This document shows positions 25,843-37,483 of a stretch of DNA of 64,000 nucleotides, piece after piece. Within the stretch, counting starts at the first letter, position 1, and every line of letters begins with the position of its first letter. Position numbers and translations under genes: made by a program. Source of the DNA: Streptomyces sp. DI166 (GTDB taxonomy: Bacteria > Actinomycetota > Actinomycetes > Streptomycetales > Streptomycetaceae); the NCBI RefSeq assembly GCF_900091315.1, contig NZ_FLSP01000020.1:1-64000 (forward strand). Direction: 5' to 3'. The notes beneath the pieces were generated by a model, which did no database searches, was not told the DNA's origin, and worked only from the letters and a program-made list of their open reading frames with translations.

Positions 25843-26473
25843 GCAGACGCGGGCGCTCCGCGCCCAGCGTCGTGTCCTTGCCGTGCCCCGGGTACACCCA
25901 GGTCTCGTCCGGGAGCGCGTCGAAGATCTTCGTCTCGACGTCGTGGATCAGGCTCGCGAACGCCTTCGGGTCCTTGAAGGTGTTGCCCACCCCGCCGGGG
26001 AAGAGGCAGTCCCCGGTGAACACATGGGGATGCCCGTGCGGGTCGTCGTAGACCAGGGCGATCGAGCCCGGCGTGTGCCCGACCAGGTGGCGCGCGGTCA
26101 GCTCCACGCGCCCCACGCGGATCACATCGCCGTCGTCGACCAGGACGTCGGTGGGCACGGGGATGCCCTCGGCGTCCTCGCGCCCCGCGTAGGTGCGCGC
26201 GCCGGTGGCCTCGACGACCTCCGCGAGCGCCTGCCAGTGGTCGCCGTGCCGGTGGGTGGTGACGACGGACCTGATGCCGTCGTCACCGATCATGCCGAGC
26301 AGCACCCGCGCGTCGTTCGCCGCGTCGATCAGCAGCTGCTCGTCCGTGGCCCGGCAGCGCAGCAGATAGCAGTTGTTGTCCATCGGGCCGACCGCGATCT
26401 TGGTGATCATCAGGTCCTTGAGCTCGTGCACGTCCGCCGGGCCGCCGACCGTCACCTCTCCGCTGTACGTCAT
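25817..26473 (-). CDS. MBL-fold metallo-hydrolase (glyoxalase II-like)
   Basis: A 218-residue metallo-beta-lactamase-fold protein. The THRHGDH motif (H74, H76, D78, H79) binds two metal ions, with further ligands in LVGHTPGSIAL, VFTGDCLFPGGVG and VYPGHGKDT. The size and the GDCLF...PGHG pattern fit hydroxyacylglutathione-hydrolase-like enzymes; in a mycothiol organism a mycothiol thioester is a plausible substrate, which is inference. The next gene upstream belongs to the mycothiol-dependent isomerase fold. The ATG at 26473 is the first Met before the domain. Confidence 0.85.
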   Translation of the reverse strand: MTYSGEVTVGGPADVHELKDLMITKIAVGPMDNNCYLLRCRATDEQLLIDAANDARVLLGMIGDDGIRSVVTTHRHGDHWQALAEVVEATGARTYAGREDAEGIPVPTDVLVDDGDVIRVGRVELTARHLVGHTPGSIALVYDDPHGHPHVFTGDCLFPGGVGNTFKDPKAFASLIHDVETKIFDALPDETWVYPGHGKDTTLGAERPRLPEWHARGW

Positions 26474-26482
26474 GTCCTGAGC

Positions 26483-27172
26483 CTATAGCGGGGGGAGCGC
26501 CGGGAGCGGCCCGCCGGCGGCGGTCAGCGCCGCGCCGTCCCGGCGGCCGCAGAGCCAGCCGAGCAGATCCGCCCGGCGCCCACTGACCGCGATCGGGTCC
26601 CCCTCGCCGCGCCGCCCGGTGAAGAGCTGCCGGCCGTCGTCCTGGGTGATCGTCACGGCGGGTACGTCGGGGTGGTCCCGGAACCGCTCCGCGAGGAAGT
26701 TGATCTCGCGCTGGGTGAACTCCTCGGACAGATCCTCCAGCTCGTAGCCGATACCGAGGTCCACGTGGTGCAGCTCCACCTCGACCCACCGCCGGAACGG
26801 CACCCGGGCGGCGCTGTCGGTGACGCCGCCCCGCAGCTCCACGGTCCTCGACCAGTCCGCGGGCGCCTGCGCGGCCCGCGCGAACCGGGCCGCGCTCTCG
26901 CGCACGTCCGCGAGCTGGACGGCGAGGGGGCGCGGCGCGTCCCGCTCGATGTCGGCGTCCCGGGCCTCGCCGCTGACGTACATGGGGCGCCCTTCGAACA
27001 CGTTCACGAGGGCGTCCGCGTTGCGGGCGAGGTGGGCGAGGACATGGCCGCGGGTCCAGCCGGGCAGCCGGGACGGCTCGGCGACCGCGGAGTCGTCCAG
27101 TTTCGCGGCAGCGGTGAGCAGCCGTTCGGTCGCTTCCTGTACAGACGCCAGGTCATGAGCGTGATCAATCAT
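26483..27172 (-). CDS. Maleylpyruvate isomerase-family (DinB/MDMPI fold) protein
   Basis: A 229-residue protein with the mycothiol-dependent maleylpyruvate isomerase N-terminal four-helix bundle. LPGWTRGHVLAHLARNADAL supplies H47, and RRWVEVELHHVDLG supplies acidic and His residues (E131, H135) for a metal site; the C-terminal region DGRQLFTGRRGEGDPIAVSGRRADLLGWLCGR matches the family's tail. Real isomerase activity is unproven; many members are thiol-dependent transferases. The ATG at 27172 is set by TAGGGT (27185-27180) 7 nt upstream. The gene ends 9 bp before the metallo-hydrolase start, so the two form an operon. Confidence 0.82.
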   Translation of the reverse strand: MIDHAHDLASVQEATERLLTAAAKLDDSAVAEPSRLPGWTRGHVLAHLARNADALVNVFEGRPMYVSGEARDADIERDAPRPLAVQLADVRESAARFARAAQAPADWSRTVELRGGVTDSAARVPFRRWVEVELHHVDLGIGYELEDLSEEFTQREINFLAERFRDHPDVPAVTITQDDGRQLFTGRRGEGDPIAVSGRRADLLGWLCGRRDGAALTAAGGPLPALPPL

Positions 27173-27316
27173 GATGCTGACCCTAGTCCCGCCACTCCTT
27201 CGGGTGAAGGTGGCGAAGGAGTGCCGTAAATCGAATGCACGTGCTATATGGTCGGACGTGGCGTCGGGCATTCTGGAGGGCTGGGGATTGTTACGCCTCT
27301 CGGAATCCGACCGGCG

Positions 27317-27339
27317 TTGTCAGTGGCTCCCCCTAGTCT
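27317..27339 (+). promoter_or_regulatory. PafBC-type DNA-damage promoter of uvrA
   Basis: TTGTCAGTG at 27317-27325, 8 nt, then TAGTCT at 27334-27339. It is a perfect match in both halves and in spacing; the GTG of uvrA is 56 nt downstream of the -10. Confidence 0.85.
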
Positions 27340-27395
27340 GAGAACGACGGGGGCCTCGCCCCTGTCACTTCTCCCAAAGAAAGGTGCGGACCGGC

Positions 27396-30461
<3,066 letters not shown>

Positions 30462-30481
30462 CCCCGTCCGGCCGAGCACGC

Positions 30482-30520
30482 CGAAGCGCCCCTGCGGAGA
30501 CCTCCCGCAGGGGCGCTTCG
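30482..30520. terminator. Bidirectional terminator between uvrA and the sugar kinase gene
   Basis: A perfect 16-bp stem: CGAAGCGCCCCTGCGG (30482-30497) and CCGCAGGGGCGCTTCG (30505-30520) with a 7-nt loop, between convergent stops. Confidence 0.85.
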
Positions 30521-30536
30521 CCGTTCGGCCCGAAGG

Positions 30537-31442
30537 TCAGGCCAGTTCGGCCGCGTACGGGGGTTCCGCCCCCGCGCGGGAGCAGGTGATCGCCGCCGCG
30601 CGCGCCGCGAACCGCAGCAGCCCGGCCCAGTCCTCCGCGCCGAGCCCGGCCAGCGCCTCGGGGGAGAGCGCGTCCCGTACGGCCAGCCCGTGCAGCAGGG
30701 CCGCGTTCACGGTGTCCCCGGCCCCGATGGTGTCCACGACCTCGACCTTCTCGCCCGGTACGGAGTACTCGGAGCCGTCACGGGTGAGGACGGTGAGCCC
30801 GTCGCCCCCGTGGGTGATCACCACGGCCGCGGGGCCCTCGGCCAGCCACGCGCGCGGGGTGCCGCCGAGCCAGTCGGCGTCCTCCGCGGACAGCTTCAGC
30901 AGGGACACCGACGGCAGCCAGCCGCGGAACCGGGCCCGGTAGGCGTCCGGGTCGGGGATCAGCCCCGGCCGGATGTTCGGGTCGAGGGCCGTGAAGACGC
31001 CCTGCGCCGCCGCCTTCCGCAGCAGTCGCTCGTAGGCGGAGGCGCCCGGTTCCAGGACCAGCGAACAGGTCCCGAAGGACACCGCGCGGGTGCCCTCGGG
31101 CAGCGCGTCCGGAGCGGTGAACAGACGGTCGGCGGTGCCCTCGACGTAGAAGGAGTACGCGGCGGAACCGCCCTCGTCGATGGTGGCGACCGCCAGCGTG
31201 GTCGGCTCCGGCCCGCGCTGCACGTGCGAGACGTCCACCCCGGCCTGCCGCAGCCCGTCCAGCAGGGCCTCGCCGAAGGCGTCGAGGGACGTCCGGGAGC
31301 AGAAGGCGGTGGGGGAGCCGAGGCGGCCGAGGGCGACGGCCGTGTTGTAGGGGCCGCCGCCGAGCGCCGGGCGCAGGCTCGCCAGGGCGCCCGTGCCCTG
31401 CGGCACGAGGTCGATCAGGGCCTCACCGGCGACGACGATCAC
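30537..31442 (-). CDS. PfkB-family carbohydrate kinase, probable fructokinase
   Basis: A 301-residue ribokinase-fold kinase: IVVAGEALIDLVPQG, the LGGGPYNTAVALGRLG glycine region near 31-46, DPNIRPGL, and the C-terminal signature VVDTIGAGDTVNAALLHGL with the catalytic Asp. The sequence is typical of bacterial fructokinases and fits sugar phosphorylation under a LacI regulator. GTG 31442 overlaps the TGA of the LacI gene as GTGA, so it is translationally coupled to its own regulator. It ends at a strong bidirectional terminator. Confidence 0.86.
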   Translation of the reverse strand: MIVVAGEALIDLVPQGTGALASLRPALGGGPYNTAVALGRLGSPTAFCSRTSLDAFGEALLDGLRQAGVDVSHVQRGPEPTTLAVATIDEGGSAAYSFYVEGTADRLFTAPDALPEGTRAVSFGTCSLVLEPGASAYERLLRKAAAQGVFTALDPNIRPGLIPDPDAYRARFRGWLPSVSLLKLSAEDADWLGGTPRAWLAEGPAAVVITHGGDGLTVLTRDGSEYSVPGEKVEVVDTIGAGDTVNAALLHGLAVRDALSPEALAGLGAEDWAGLLRFAARAAAITCSRAGAEPPYAAELA

Positions 31443-32473
31443 GGGACGGTTCCTTTCGCGGGGGGCTGCTCGGGGCAGCCGCACGAGGTGCGGTGGACGA
31501 AGGCGCAGTCCAGCCGCACGGTCCGGGCGGGCCGGTCCGGCTCGGCGAGCCGGTCCAGGAGCACCTGTACGGCGCGGGCGCCGATCTCCCTGCTGGGCTG
31601 GGCGATCGCGGTGAGCCGGGGCGTGAACAGATCCGCCCAGGCGAAGTCGTCGAAGCAGCACAGGGCGATGTCGTCGGGCACGGAAAGCCCGTGCGCGCGC
31701 AGGCTGCGCAGGGCGCCGATGGTCATCGCGTTGTTGGCGGTCACCAGGGCCGTGGGCGGCGCGGCGAGGGAGAGCAGGCCGTCGGTGGCGCGTTCGGCAC
31801 CGGCGGACTCCGAGTCGCCGTGCACGACCAGCCGCTCGTCGTGGGCGAGCCCGGCGTGCGCGAGGCCGTGCCGGTAGCCGGTGATCCGCTCGCGGGTGGT
31901 GCTGAGCCCGGCGCGGCCCGCGACCAGGCCGATCCGCCGGTGACCCAGCTCGGCGAGATGGGTGACCAGCCGGGTCGTCGGTTCGGCGCTCTCGGCGCAC
32001 ACCTGGTCGAAGAGCGGCCCCGCGTCCTCGACCAGCCGGTCGAGGAACACGGTCGGCACCGAGTGGCGGCGCAGGTGGGCCAGGAGGGCCTGGGGCTCGG
32101 CGGAGGGCGCGACGATCATGCCGTCCACGCGCCGCTCGTGCAGCAGCTGGACCGCCTTGCGCTCGTGCTCGGGGTCGTCGTGCGGGTCCGCGATGAGCAG
32201 GCCGTACCCGTGCTCCAGGGCGGCGGCCTCCACGCCCTGGAGGATCTCGGTGAAGTAGGGATTGCTGATCGCCGACACCGCGAGGCCGATGGAGCGGGTG
32301 CGCGCGGTCACCAGTGAGCGGGCGAGGGAGTTCGGGGTGTAGCCGAGCCGTTCGATCGCGTCCAGGACGGCCTGGCGGGTGTGCGGAAGGACCGGGCGGG
32401 TGCCGTTGAGGACGTGCGAGACGGTCGCCACGGAAACGCCCGCGTCCCGGGCCACGTCGGCCATGGTCGCCAT
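31439..32473 (-). CDS. LacI-family transcriptional regulator
   Basis: A 344-residue repressor. The N-terminal helix-turn-helix and hinge helix are clear (MADVARDAGVSVATVSHVLNG...VLDAIERLGYTPNSLARSL), followed by a periplasmic-binding-protein-like effector domain with RTRSIGLAVSAISNPYF, DGMIVAPSA and the IGLVAGRAG strand. The tail ends in Cys-rich FVHRTSCGCPEQPP, as in many LacI proteins. The ATG at 32473 has GGGGAGG six bases upstream. It likely controls its own promoter and the coupled sugar kinase through the operator just upstream. Confidence 0.9.
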   Translation of the reverse strand: MATMADVARDAGVSVATVSHVLNGTRPVLPHTRQAVLDAIERLGYTPNSLARSLVTARTRSIGLAVSAISNPYFTEILQGVEAAALEHGYGLLIADPHDDPEHERKAVQLLHERRVDGMIVAPSAEPQALLAHLRRHSVPTVFLDRLVEDAGPLFDQVCAESAEPTTRLVTHLAELGHRRIGLVAGRAGLSTTRERITGYRHGLAHAGLAHDERLVVHGDSESAGAERATDGLLSLAAPPTALVTANNAMTIGALRSLRAHGLSVPDDIALCCFDDFAWADLFTPRLTAIAQPSREIGARAVQVLLDRLAEPDRPARTVRLDCAFVHRTSCGCPEQPPAKGTVP

Positions 32474-32520
32474 GGCGTGCCTCCCCTTCACGGACTGTCC
32501 TCGCGCTGCCTCTGGCCGGG

Positions 32521-32569
32521 AAGGTATCGCATCCGGAGGCAGACGTAAACGCTTACGCAAGCGTTTACG
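32521..32569 (-). promoter_or_regulatory. LacI promoter with double operator
   Basis: TACCTT (32526-32521 on the minus strand) is a -10. About 17 nt upstream begins an 11-bp-arm palindrome, CGTAAACGCTT (32544-32554) ACGC AAGCGTTTACG (32559-32569), so a bound repressor would cover the -35. The palindrome itself is two adjacent LacI-type sites, GTAAACGCTTAC and GCAAGCGTTTAC, each with the CG-centred core typical of the family. Confidence 0.75.
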
Positions 32570-32684
32570 CGTCCTCGGCCCCGCCCCCCGGTGCCGTACC
32601 CGCTCCCCACCCGACCCCGCCCCGGCCCGGGGATCACCGCCCGGTATCGTCGCGTTGCCCGCCCTTTGACCTGTGGAGACCCGC

Positions 32685-33113
32685 ATGACCGGCCACTCGA
32701 CCCCGTCTCGCCGTACCGTCCTGCGCGGAGCGGCCCTCGCCCCCGTCGCCGGGCTGGGCCTGGCCGCGTGCTCACCGGGCGGGGAGACGGTGGACGCCGA
32801 GCCGACCGCGCCGGTCGACCTGGGCGCGGAGGGCGAGGTCGCCAAGGGCGGGGCGAAGCTCTACAAGGACCACAACGTGGTCGTCAGCCGGGACGACAAG
32901 GGCGCCCTGAAGGCGTACAGCACGATCTGCACGCACGCGCGGTGCCCCATCAACACGCTGGACGGGACGAAGCTCGTCTGCTCCTGCCACGGCAGCGAGT
33001 TCGACGCCACGAACGGCGAGGTGCTGCGCGAGCCCGCGAGCGTGCCGCTCAAGGAACTGCCGGTGGAGGCCAAGGACGGCCGGATCGTGGTGAGCCCGGC
33101 GACCGACGCCTGA
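32685..33113 (+). CDS. Tat-exported Rieske [2Fe-2S] lipoprotein
   Basis: A 142-residue protein. The N-terminus has a twin-arginine motif SRRTVL at 8-13, a hydrophobic core and a lipobox LAAC with C29, so it is exported folded and lipid-anchored. The Rieske domain has C82-T-H84 and C99-x-x-H102 for the [2Fe-2S] cluster, plus C87 and C101 for the stabilising disulfide. It is a single-domain Rieske protein not linked to cytochrome genes here; its electron partner is unknown. The ATG at 32685 follows GTGGAG; an upstream GTG at 32673 adds only four residues. Confidence 0.9.
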   Translation: MTGHSTPSRRTVLRGAALAPVAGLGLAACSPGGETVDAEPTAPVDLGAEGEVAKGGAKLYKDHNVVVSRDDKGALKAYSTICTHARCPINTLDGTKLVCSCHGSEFDATNGEVLREPASVPLKELPVEAKDGRIVVSPATDA

Positions 33114-33119
33114 TCCGCC

Positions 33120-33187
33120 CGATCAGCCGTCCCGCCCGATCATCGGTCCCGTCCGCTCAGCCGTCCCGTCCGCTCAATCCCAGTCCC
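33120..33187. repeat. Four 17-bp tandem repeats, partly in coding sequence
   Basis: Units of 17 bp start at 33120, 33137, 33154 and 33171; the first three read CGATCAGCCGTCCCGCC, CGATCATCGGTCCCGTC and CGCTCAGCCGTCCCGTC, and the fourth is more divergent. The last unit overlaps the stop and final codons of the minus-strand HTH gene. Confidence 0.65.
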
Positions 33188-34166
33188 ACCCGATCCCCAC
33201 GATCCCGGTCCGCAGCCGCGGCTCGACGAGGTGGGCGGAGTGGTGCAGCGGGCTGAGCGGGAGTTCCTGCCGGCCGCTGCGCGGGGCCGCCGCCGAGTGC
33301 TGGACGAACCGGTGGCAGCGCAGCGGCAGTTGGCGCCCGTCGAAGCGGACCTGGAGCGCGTACTGGCCGCCCGCCTGGCGGAACCCGCGCGCGTACTCGT
33401 GGGACACCCCGGCCGTGCCGTCCTCGACGCCGTACCGGAAGAGGAAGGTGTCGCCGGAGCGCAGGCGGGTGCCGAAGAGCAGCTCGGCGACGAGGACCCC
33501 GGTGTCGTGGTGCGCCCGGACCCGGCCGGTGCGGCAGTTCTCCAGCGCCTGGACCCGCATCAGGTCGGGCGTACAGCCCGGGTCGCCGTGGTAGACGGCC
33601 ATGAAGCGGTCGACGCCGTCGCGGTGGGCGCGCACGATGTGCTGGGCCTCACGGCCCGCCAGCTCGCGCCGGGCGCCGATCCGTATCCGCTCGTGCAGTC
33701 CGAGGGTGTGCAGACCGCCGTCGACCGGGGCCTCCAGGTCGGCCAGCAGTGAGGCCAGGACGCCGTCGGCCTCGACGAGGGACCGGTAGGAGCGGGCGGC
33801 GGGCGGGCGTTCCCCCGCCGCGTCCTCGCCGTCGGCGAGCAGGCGGATCAGGGACTCCTCGGGCAGCTGGAGTATCTCCTCCAGCGCGCGCACCGCGCGC
33901 AGCGACTCGGGGCGCTGGGGTCTGCGGGCGCCCTGCTGCCAGTAACTCAGACTGGTGACGCCGACCTTGACCCCGTGGCGCGAGAGATGGTGCTGGACGC
34001 GCTGGAGGGGCAGCCCGCGTGCGGCGATGGCGGCGCGCAGGGCGACGTGGAAGGGGCCGCCGTTCAGTACCGCGTTCAGTTCCTGGTCCGGCTTCGCGTC
34101 CCTGTCCGCGACCGGCTCCGCGGTGGCGACGGCGGCGGCGTCCGCGTGCTGGGGGGCCTGCGGCAT
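33174..34166 (-). CDS. XRE-like helix-turn-helix regulator of a Streptomyces-type family
   Basis: A 330-residue protein. Residues ~30-115 form a helix-turn-helix domain: LPLQRVQHHLSRHGVKVGVTSLSYWQQGARRPQR, with EILQLPEESLIRLL after it. The remaining ~210 residues (..RSYRSLVEADGVLASLLADLE.. to ..RTGIVGIGWDWD) form an uncharacterised beta-rich domain with several conserved Gly/Trp/Arg positions; I cannot assign a ligand. The ATG at 34166 has AAAGG seven bases upstream, with a 13-bp palindrome just before it. It is divergent from uvrC. Confidence 0.65.
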   Translation of the reverse strand: MPQAPQHADAAAVATAEPVADRDAKPDQELNAVLNGGPFHVALRAAIAARGLPLQRVQHHLSRHGVKVGVTSLSYWQQGARRPQRPESLRAVRALEEILQLPEESLIRLLADGEDAAGERPPAARSYRSLVEADGVLASLLADLEAPVDGGLHTLGLHERIRIGARRELAGREAQHIVRAHRDGVDRFMAVYHGDPGCTPDLMRVQALENCRTGRVRAHHDTGVLVAELLFGTRLRSGDTFLFRYGVEDGTAGVSHEYARGFRQAGGQYALQVRFDGRQLPLRCHRFVQHSAAAPRSGRQELPLSPLHHSAHLVEPRLRTGIVGIGWDWD

Positions 34167-34180
34167 GCGGGGGCCTTTCT

Positions 34181-34193
34181 GTGAAGCGTTCAC
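34181..34193. promoter_or_regulatory. 13-bp palindrome in the leader of the HTH gene
   Basis: GTGAA-GCG-TTCAC is a perfect inverted repeat, 14 nt upstream of the HTH gene's ATG; a candidate autoregulatory site. Confidence 0.4.
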
Positions 34194-34319
34194 GACGGCT
34201 GGTCGGACCGAGCGTGCGGGCGAGGGGCGGGCCCGAGTTCCCCCGCATTGAAGCGTGTTGACCAAGCCCCGACAACACCTGAAGCCCAACCACCGTGTTC
34301 GATTGGCCGGTCATGCACA

Positions 34320-34418
34320 TGTTGTACGCACCACACGCCCGCCGGGCGCCGCTGCTCTACGCACCCCATGCCCGCCCGCCGCCGCTGTTGTACGCACCGC
34401 ACGCCCTCCCGCCGCCGC
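34320..34418. repeat. Three tandem 33-bp repeats upstream of uvrC
   Basis: Units at 34320-34352, 34353-34385 and 34386-34418 each begin TGTTGTACGCACC or TGCTCTACGCACC and end in CCGCC-rich sequence. Since 33 is a multiple of three, all frames stay open; the plus-strand frame would read an 11-residue LLYAPHAR-type repeat, but it has no ribosome site. The array fills most of the 330-bp gap between the HTH gene and uvrC. Confidence 0.8.
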
Positions 34419-34466
34419 CCCGCCACCCCGGCGTCCGCCCGGGCCGTCGTCCACAGCCCCGACGTG

Positions 34467-34489
34467 CTGTCACCCCTCGCCAGTAGGGT
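34467..34489 (+). promoter_or_regulatory. uvrC promoter with degenerate PafBC-like element
   Basis: TAGGGT (34484-34489) lies 7 nt before the uvrC ATG, suggesting a leaderless transcript. Exactly 8 nt upstream of it is CTGTCACCC (34467-34475), which keeps TGTCA but not GTG of the damage element. Confidence 0.5.
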
Positions 34490-34496
34490 GTGAAGC

Positions 34497-36533
34497 ATGG
34501 CCGACCCCTCCAGCTACCGCCCCCGGCCGGGACAGATCCCGGACTCTCCCGGGGTGTACCGCTTCCGCGACGAGCACCGCCGGGTGATCTACGTCGGAAA
34601 GGCGAAGAGCCTGCGCCAGCGCCTGGCCAACTACTTCCAGGACCTGGCCGGACTCCACCCGCGCACCCGGAGCATGGTCACCACGGCCGCGTCCGTGGAG
34701 TGGACGGTGGTGTCCACGGAGGTCGAGGCGCTCCAGCTGGAGTACTCCTGGATCAAGGAGTACGACCCCCGCTTCAACGTCAAGTACCGCGACGACAAGA
34801 GCTACCCGTACCTCGCGGTGACGATGAACGAGGAGTTCCCGCGCGTCCAGGTGATGCGTGGTCACAAGAAGAAGGGCGTGCGCTACTTCGGTCCGTACGC
34901 GCACGCGTGGGCCATCCGCGACACCGTCGACCTGCTGCTGCGCGTCTTCCCGGTACGCACCTGCTCGGCCGGGGTCTTCAAGAACGCCACCCGCACTGAC
35001 CGCCCCTGCCTGCTCGGCTACATCGGCAAGTGCTCCGCGCCGTGCGTGGGCCGTGTCGAGCCCGAGGAGCACCGCGAACTCGCCGAGGAGTTCTGCGACT
35101 TCATGGCCGGCCGCACCGGCACGTATCTGCGCCGCCTGGAGAAGCAGATGATGCGGGCGGCCGACGAGCTGGAGTACGAGCGGGCTGCCCGGCTCCGCGA
35201 CGACATCGAGGCCCTGAAGAAGGCCATGGAGAAGAACGCGGTCGTGCTCGCCGACGCGACCGACGCCGACCTGATCGCCGTCGCCGAGGACGAGCTGGAG
35301 GCGGCGGTGCAGATCTTCCACGTCCGCGGCGGACGCGTGCGCGGCCAGCGCGGCTGGGTCACGGACAAGGTCGAGGAGATCACCACCGGCGCCCTCGTGG
35401 AGCACGCCCTCCAGCAGCTCTACGGCGAGGAGAGCGGGGACGCCGTCCCCAAGGAGGTCCTCGTCCCGGCCCTGCCCGACCCGGTGGAGCCGGTCCAGCA
35501 GTGGCTCACCGAGCGCCGGGGCTCGGGCGTCTCCCTGCGCATCCCGCAGCGCGGCGACAAGAAGGCGCTGATGGAGACCGTCGCGCGCAACGCCCAGCAG
35601 GCCCTCGCGCTGCACAAGACCAAGCGCGCCTCGGACCTCACCACGCGCTCGCGCGCGCTGGAGGAGATCGCCGACGCCCTCGGCCTGGACAGCGCCCCCC
35701 TGCGCATCGAGTGCTACGACATCTCCCACCTCCAGGGCGACGACGTGGTGGCCTCCATGGTCGTCTTCGAGGACGGCCTCCAGCGCAAGGGCGAGTACCG
35801 CCGCTTCCAGATCCGCGGCTTCGCCGGACAGGACGACGTGCGGTCCATGCACGAGGTGATCTCCCGCCGCTTCAAGCGCTACATCGCCGAGAAGGAGAAG
35901 ACCGGCGAGTGGGTGGACGAGGAGTCCGCCGTGCCGGGCGAGAACGGCCTGAAGGACGACGAGGGCCGCCCCAAGAAGTTCGCCTACCCGCCGCAGCTCG
36001 TGGTCGTCGACGGCGGACAGCCCCAGGTCGCCGCCGCCAAGCGGGCCCTGGACGAGCTGGGCATCGACGACATCGCCGTGTGCGGCCTGGCCAAGCGGCT
36101 GGAGGAGGTCTGGCTGCCCGGCGAGGACGACCCGGTCGTCCTGCCCCGCACCAGCGAGGGCCTGTACCTGCTCCAGCGGGTACGTGACGAGGCTCACCGC
36201 TTCGCCATCACCTACCAGCGCGCCAAGCGCGCCAAGCGCTTCCGGTCCGGCCCGCTGGACGACGTACCGGGCCTCGGCGAGACCCGCAAACAGGCGCTGA
36301 TCAAGCACTTCGGTTCCGTGAAGAAGCTCCGGTCGGCGACAATCGACCAGATCTGCGAGGTTCCGGGCATAGGTCGCAAAACGGCCGAGACCATCGCCGC
36401 GGCCCTCGCCCAGGCGGCCCCGGCCGCACCCGCCGTGAACACGGCGACTGGAGAGATCATGGAAGACACGGAAGACGGGGCGCCCGACCCGACCGAGGGC
36501 ACCCCGGACGAACGACGGGGGCAGGAGACATGA
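34497..36533 (+). CDS. uvrC: Excinuclease ABC subunit C
   Basis: A 678-residue dual nuclease that makes both incisions around UvrB-marked damage. The N-terminal GIY-YIG nuclease (GVYRF at 19-23, [17 protein letters not shown] at 31-47) makes the 3' cut. A UVR motif around 205-240 ([18 protein letters not shown]) contacts UvrB, the RNase H-like domain ([19 protein letters not shown], then [12 protein letters not shown]) makes the 5' cut, and tandem helix-hairpin-helix motifs ([33 protein letters not shown]) end the core. It ends in ATGA overlapping rapZ. Confidence 0.97.
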   Translation: MADPSSYRPRPGQIPDSPGVYRFRDEHRRVIYVGKAKSLRQRLANYFQDLAGLHPRTRSMVTTAASVEWTVVSTEVEALQLEYSWIKEYDPRFNVKYRDDKSYPYLAVTMNEEFPRVQVMRGHKKKGVRYFGPYAHAWAIRDTVDLLLRVFPVRTCSAGVFKNATRTDRPCLLGYIGKCSAPCVGRVEPEEHRELAEEFCDFMAGRTGTYLRRLEKQMMRAADELEYERAARLRDDIEALKKAMEKNAVVLADATDADLIAVAEDELEAAVQIFHVRGGRVRGQRGWVTDKVEEITTGALVEHALQQLYGEESGDAVPKEVLVPALPDPVEPVQQWLTERRGSGVSLRIPQRGDKKALMETVARNAQQALALHKTKRASDLTTRSRALEEIADALGLDSAPLRIECYDISHLQGDDVVASMVVFEDGLQRKGEYRRFQIRGFAGQDDVRSMHEVISRRFKRYIAEKEKTGEWVDEESAVPGENGLKDDEGRPKKFAYPPQLVVVDGGQPQVAAAKRALDELGIDDIAVCGLAKRLEEVWLPGEDDPVVLPRTSEGLYLLQRVRDEAHRFAITYQRAKRAKRFRSGPLDDVPGLGETRKQALIKHFGSVKKLRSATIDQICEVPGIGRKTAETIAAALAQAAPAAPAVNTATGEIMEDTEDGAPDPTEGTPDERRGQET

Positions 36534-37483
36534 CCGAGCAGGACAAGCAAGAGCGACCAGAGCGACCGAAGGAAAACGGAGCACAGGTGAGTACCGGCGA
36601 GAACGTCGTGGTCCCCGAGGCCGCCATCCCCGAGCTGGTGATCATCTCCGGCATGTCCGGAGCGGGTCGCTCCACGGCCGCGAAGTGTCTGGAGGACCTC
36701 GGCTGGTTCGTGGTCGACAACCTGCCGCCCGCGCTGATCCCCACCATGGTGGAGCTCGGCGCCCGCTCCCAGGGCAACGTCGCCCGCATCGCCGTCGTCG
36801 TCGACGTCCGCGGCCGCCGCTTCTTCGACAACCTCCGCGAGTCGCTCGCCGACCTCGACACCCGGGGCGTCACCCGGCGCATCGTGTTCCTGGAGTCCTC
36901 CGACGAGGCCCTGGTGCGCCGCTTCGAGTCGGTGCGCCGCCCGCACCCCCTCCAGGGCGACGGCCGCATCGTCGACGGCATCGCCGCCGAGCGCGAGCTG
37001 CTGCGCGAGCTGCGCGGCGACGCCGACCTGGTGATCGACACCTCCAGCCTCAACGTGCACGAGCTGCGCGCCAAGATGGACGCCCAGTTCGCGGGCGAGG
37101 AGGAGCCCGAGCTGCGGGCCACCGTGATGTCCTTCGGCTTCAAGTACGGCCTGCCCGTGGACGCCGACCTCGTCGTCGACATGCGCTTCCTGCCCAACCC
37201 GCACTGGGTCCCGGAGCTGCGCCCCTACACCGGCCTGAACGAGGAGGTGTCGGCGTACGTCTTCAACCAGCCCGGCGCCAAGGAGTTCCTTGACCGGTAC
37301 ACCGAGCTTCTGCAGCTGATTGCCGCAGGCTACCGTCGTGAGGGGAAGCGCTATGTGACCATCGCGGTCGGCTGCACGGGCGGCAAGCACCGGTCGGTGG
37401 CCACCTCGGAGAAGCTCGCCGCACGGCTCGCCGCGCAGGGTGTGGAGACGGTGGTGGTCCACCGGGACATGGGACGCGAATGA
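36530..37483 (+). CDS. rapZ: RNase adapter protein RapZ (YvcJ-type P-loop protein)
   Basis: A 317-residue nucleotide-binding protein with Walker A GMSGAGRS at 41-48, the [22 protein letters not shown] segment, a [26 protein letters not shown] block and the C-terminal [14 protein letters not shown] motif that in E. coli RapZ senses glucosamine-6-phosphate. In Gram-positives this gene is always beside yvcK and whiA. The ATG overlaps the uvrC stop (ATGA). An in-frame GTG 20 codons in is possible, but the coupled start is preferred. Confidence 0.94.
   Translation: MTEQDKQERPERPKENGAQVSTGENVVVPEAAIPELVIISGMSGAGRSTAAKCLEDLGWFVVDNLPPALIPTMVELGARSQGNVARIAVVVDVRGRRFFDNLRESLADLDTRGVTRRIVFLESSDEALVRRFESVRRPHPLQGDGRIVDGIAAERELLRELRGDADLVIDTSSLNVHELRAKMDAQFAGEEEPELRATVMSFGFKYGLPVDADLVVDMRFLPNPHWVPELRPYTGLNEEVSAYVFNQPGAKEFLDRYTELLQLIAAGYRREGKRYVTIAVGCTGGKHRSVATSEKLAARLAAQGVETVVVHRDMGRE

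Noticed and set aside
34295-34486. Small gene encoding LLYAPHAR repeats
   Set aside because: The frame is open because the DNA repeat is 33 bp long; no ribosome site and equal openness on the other strand.
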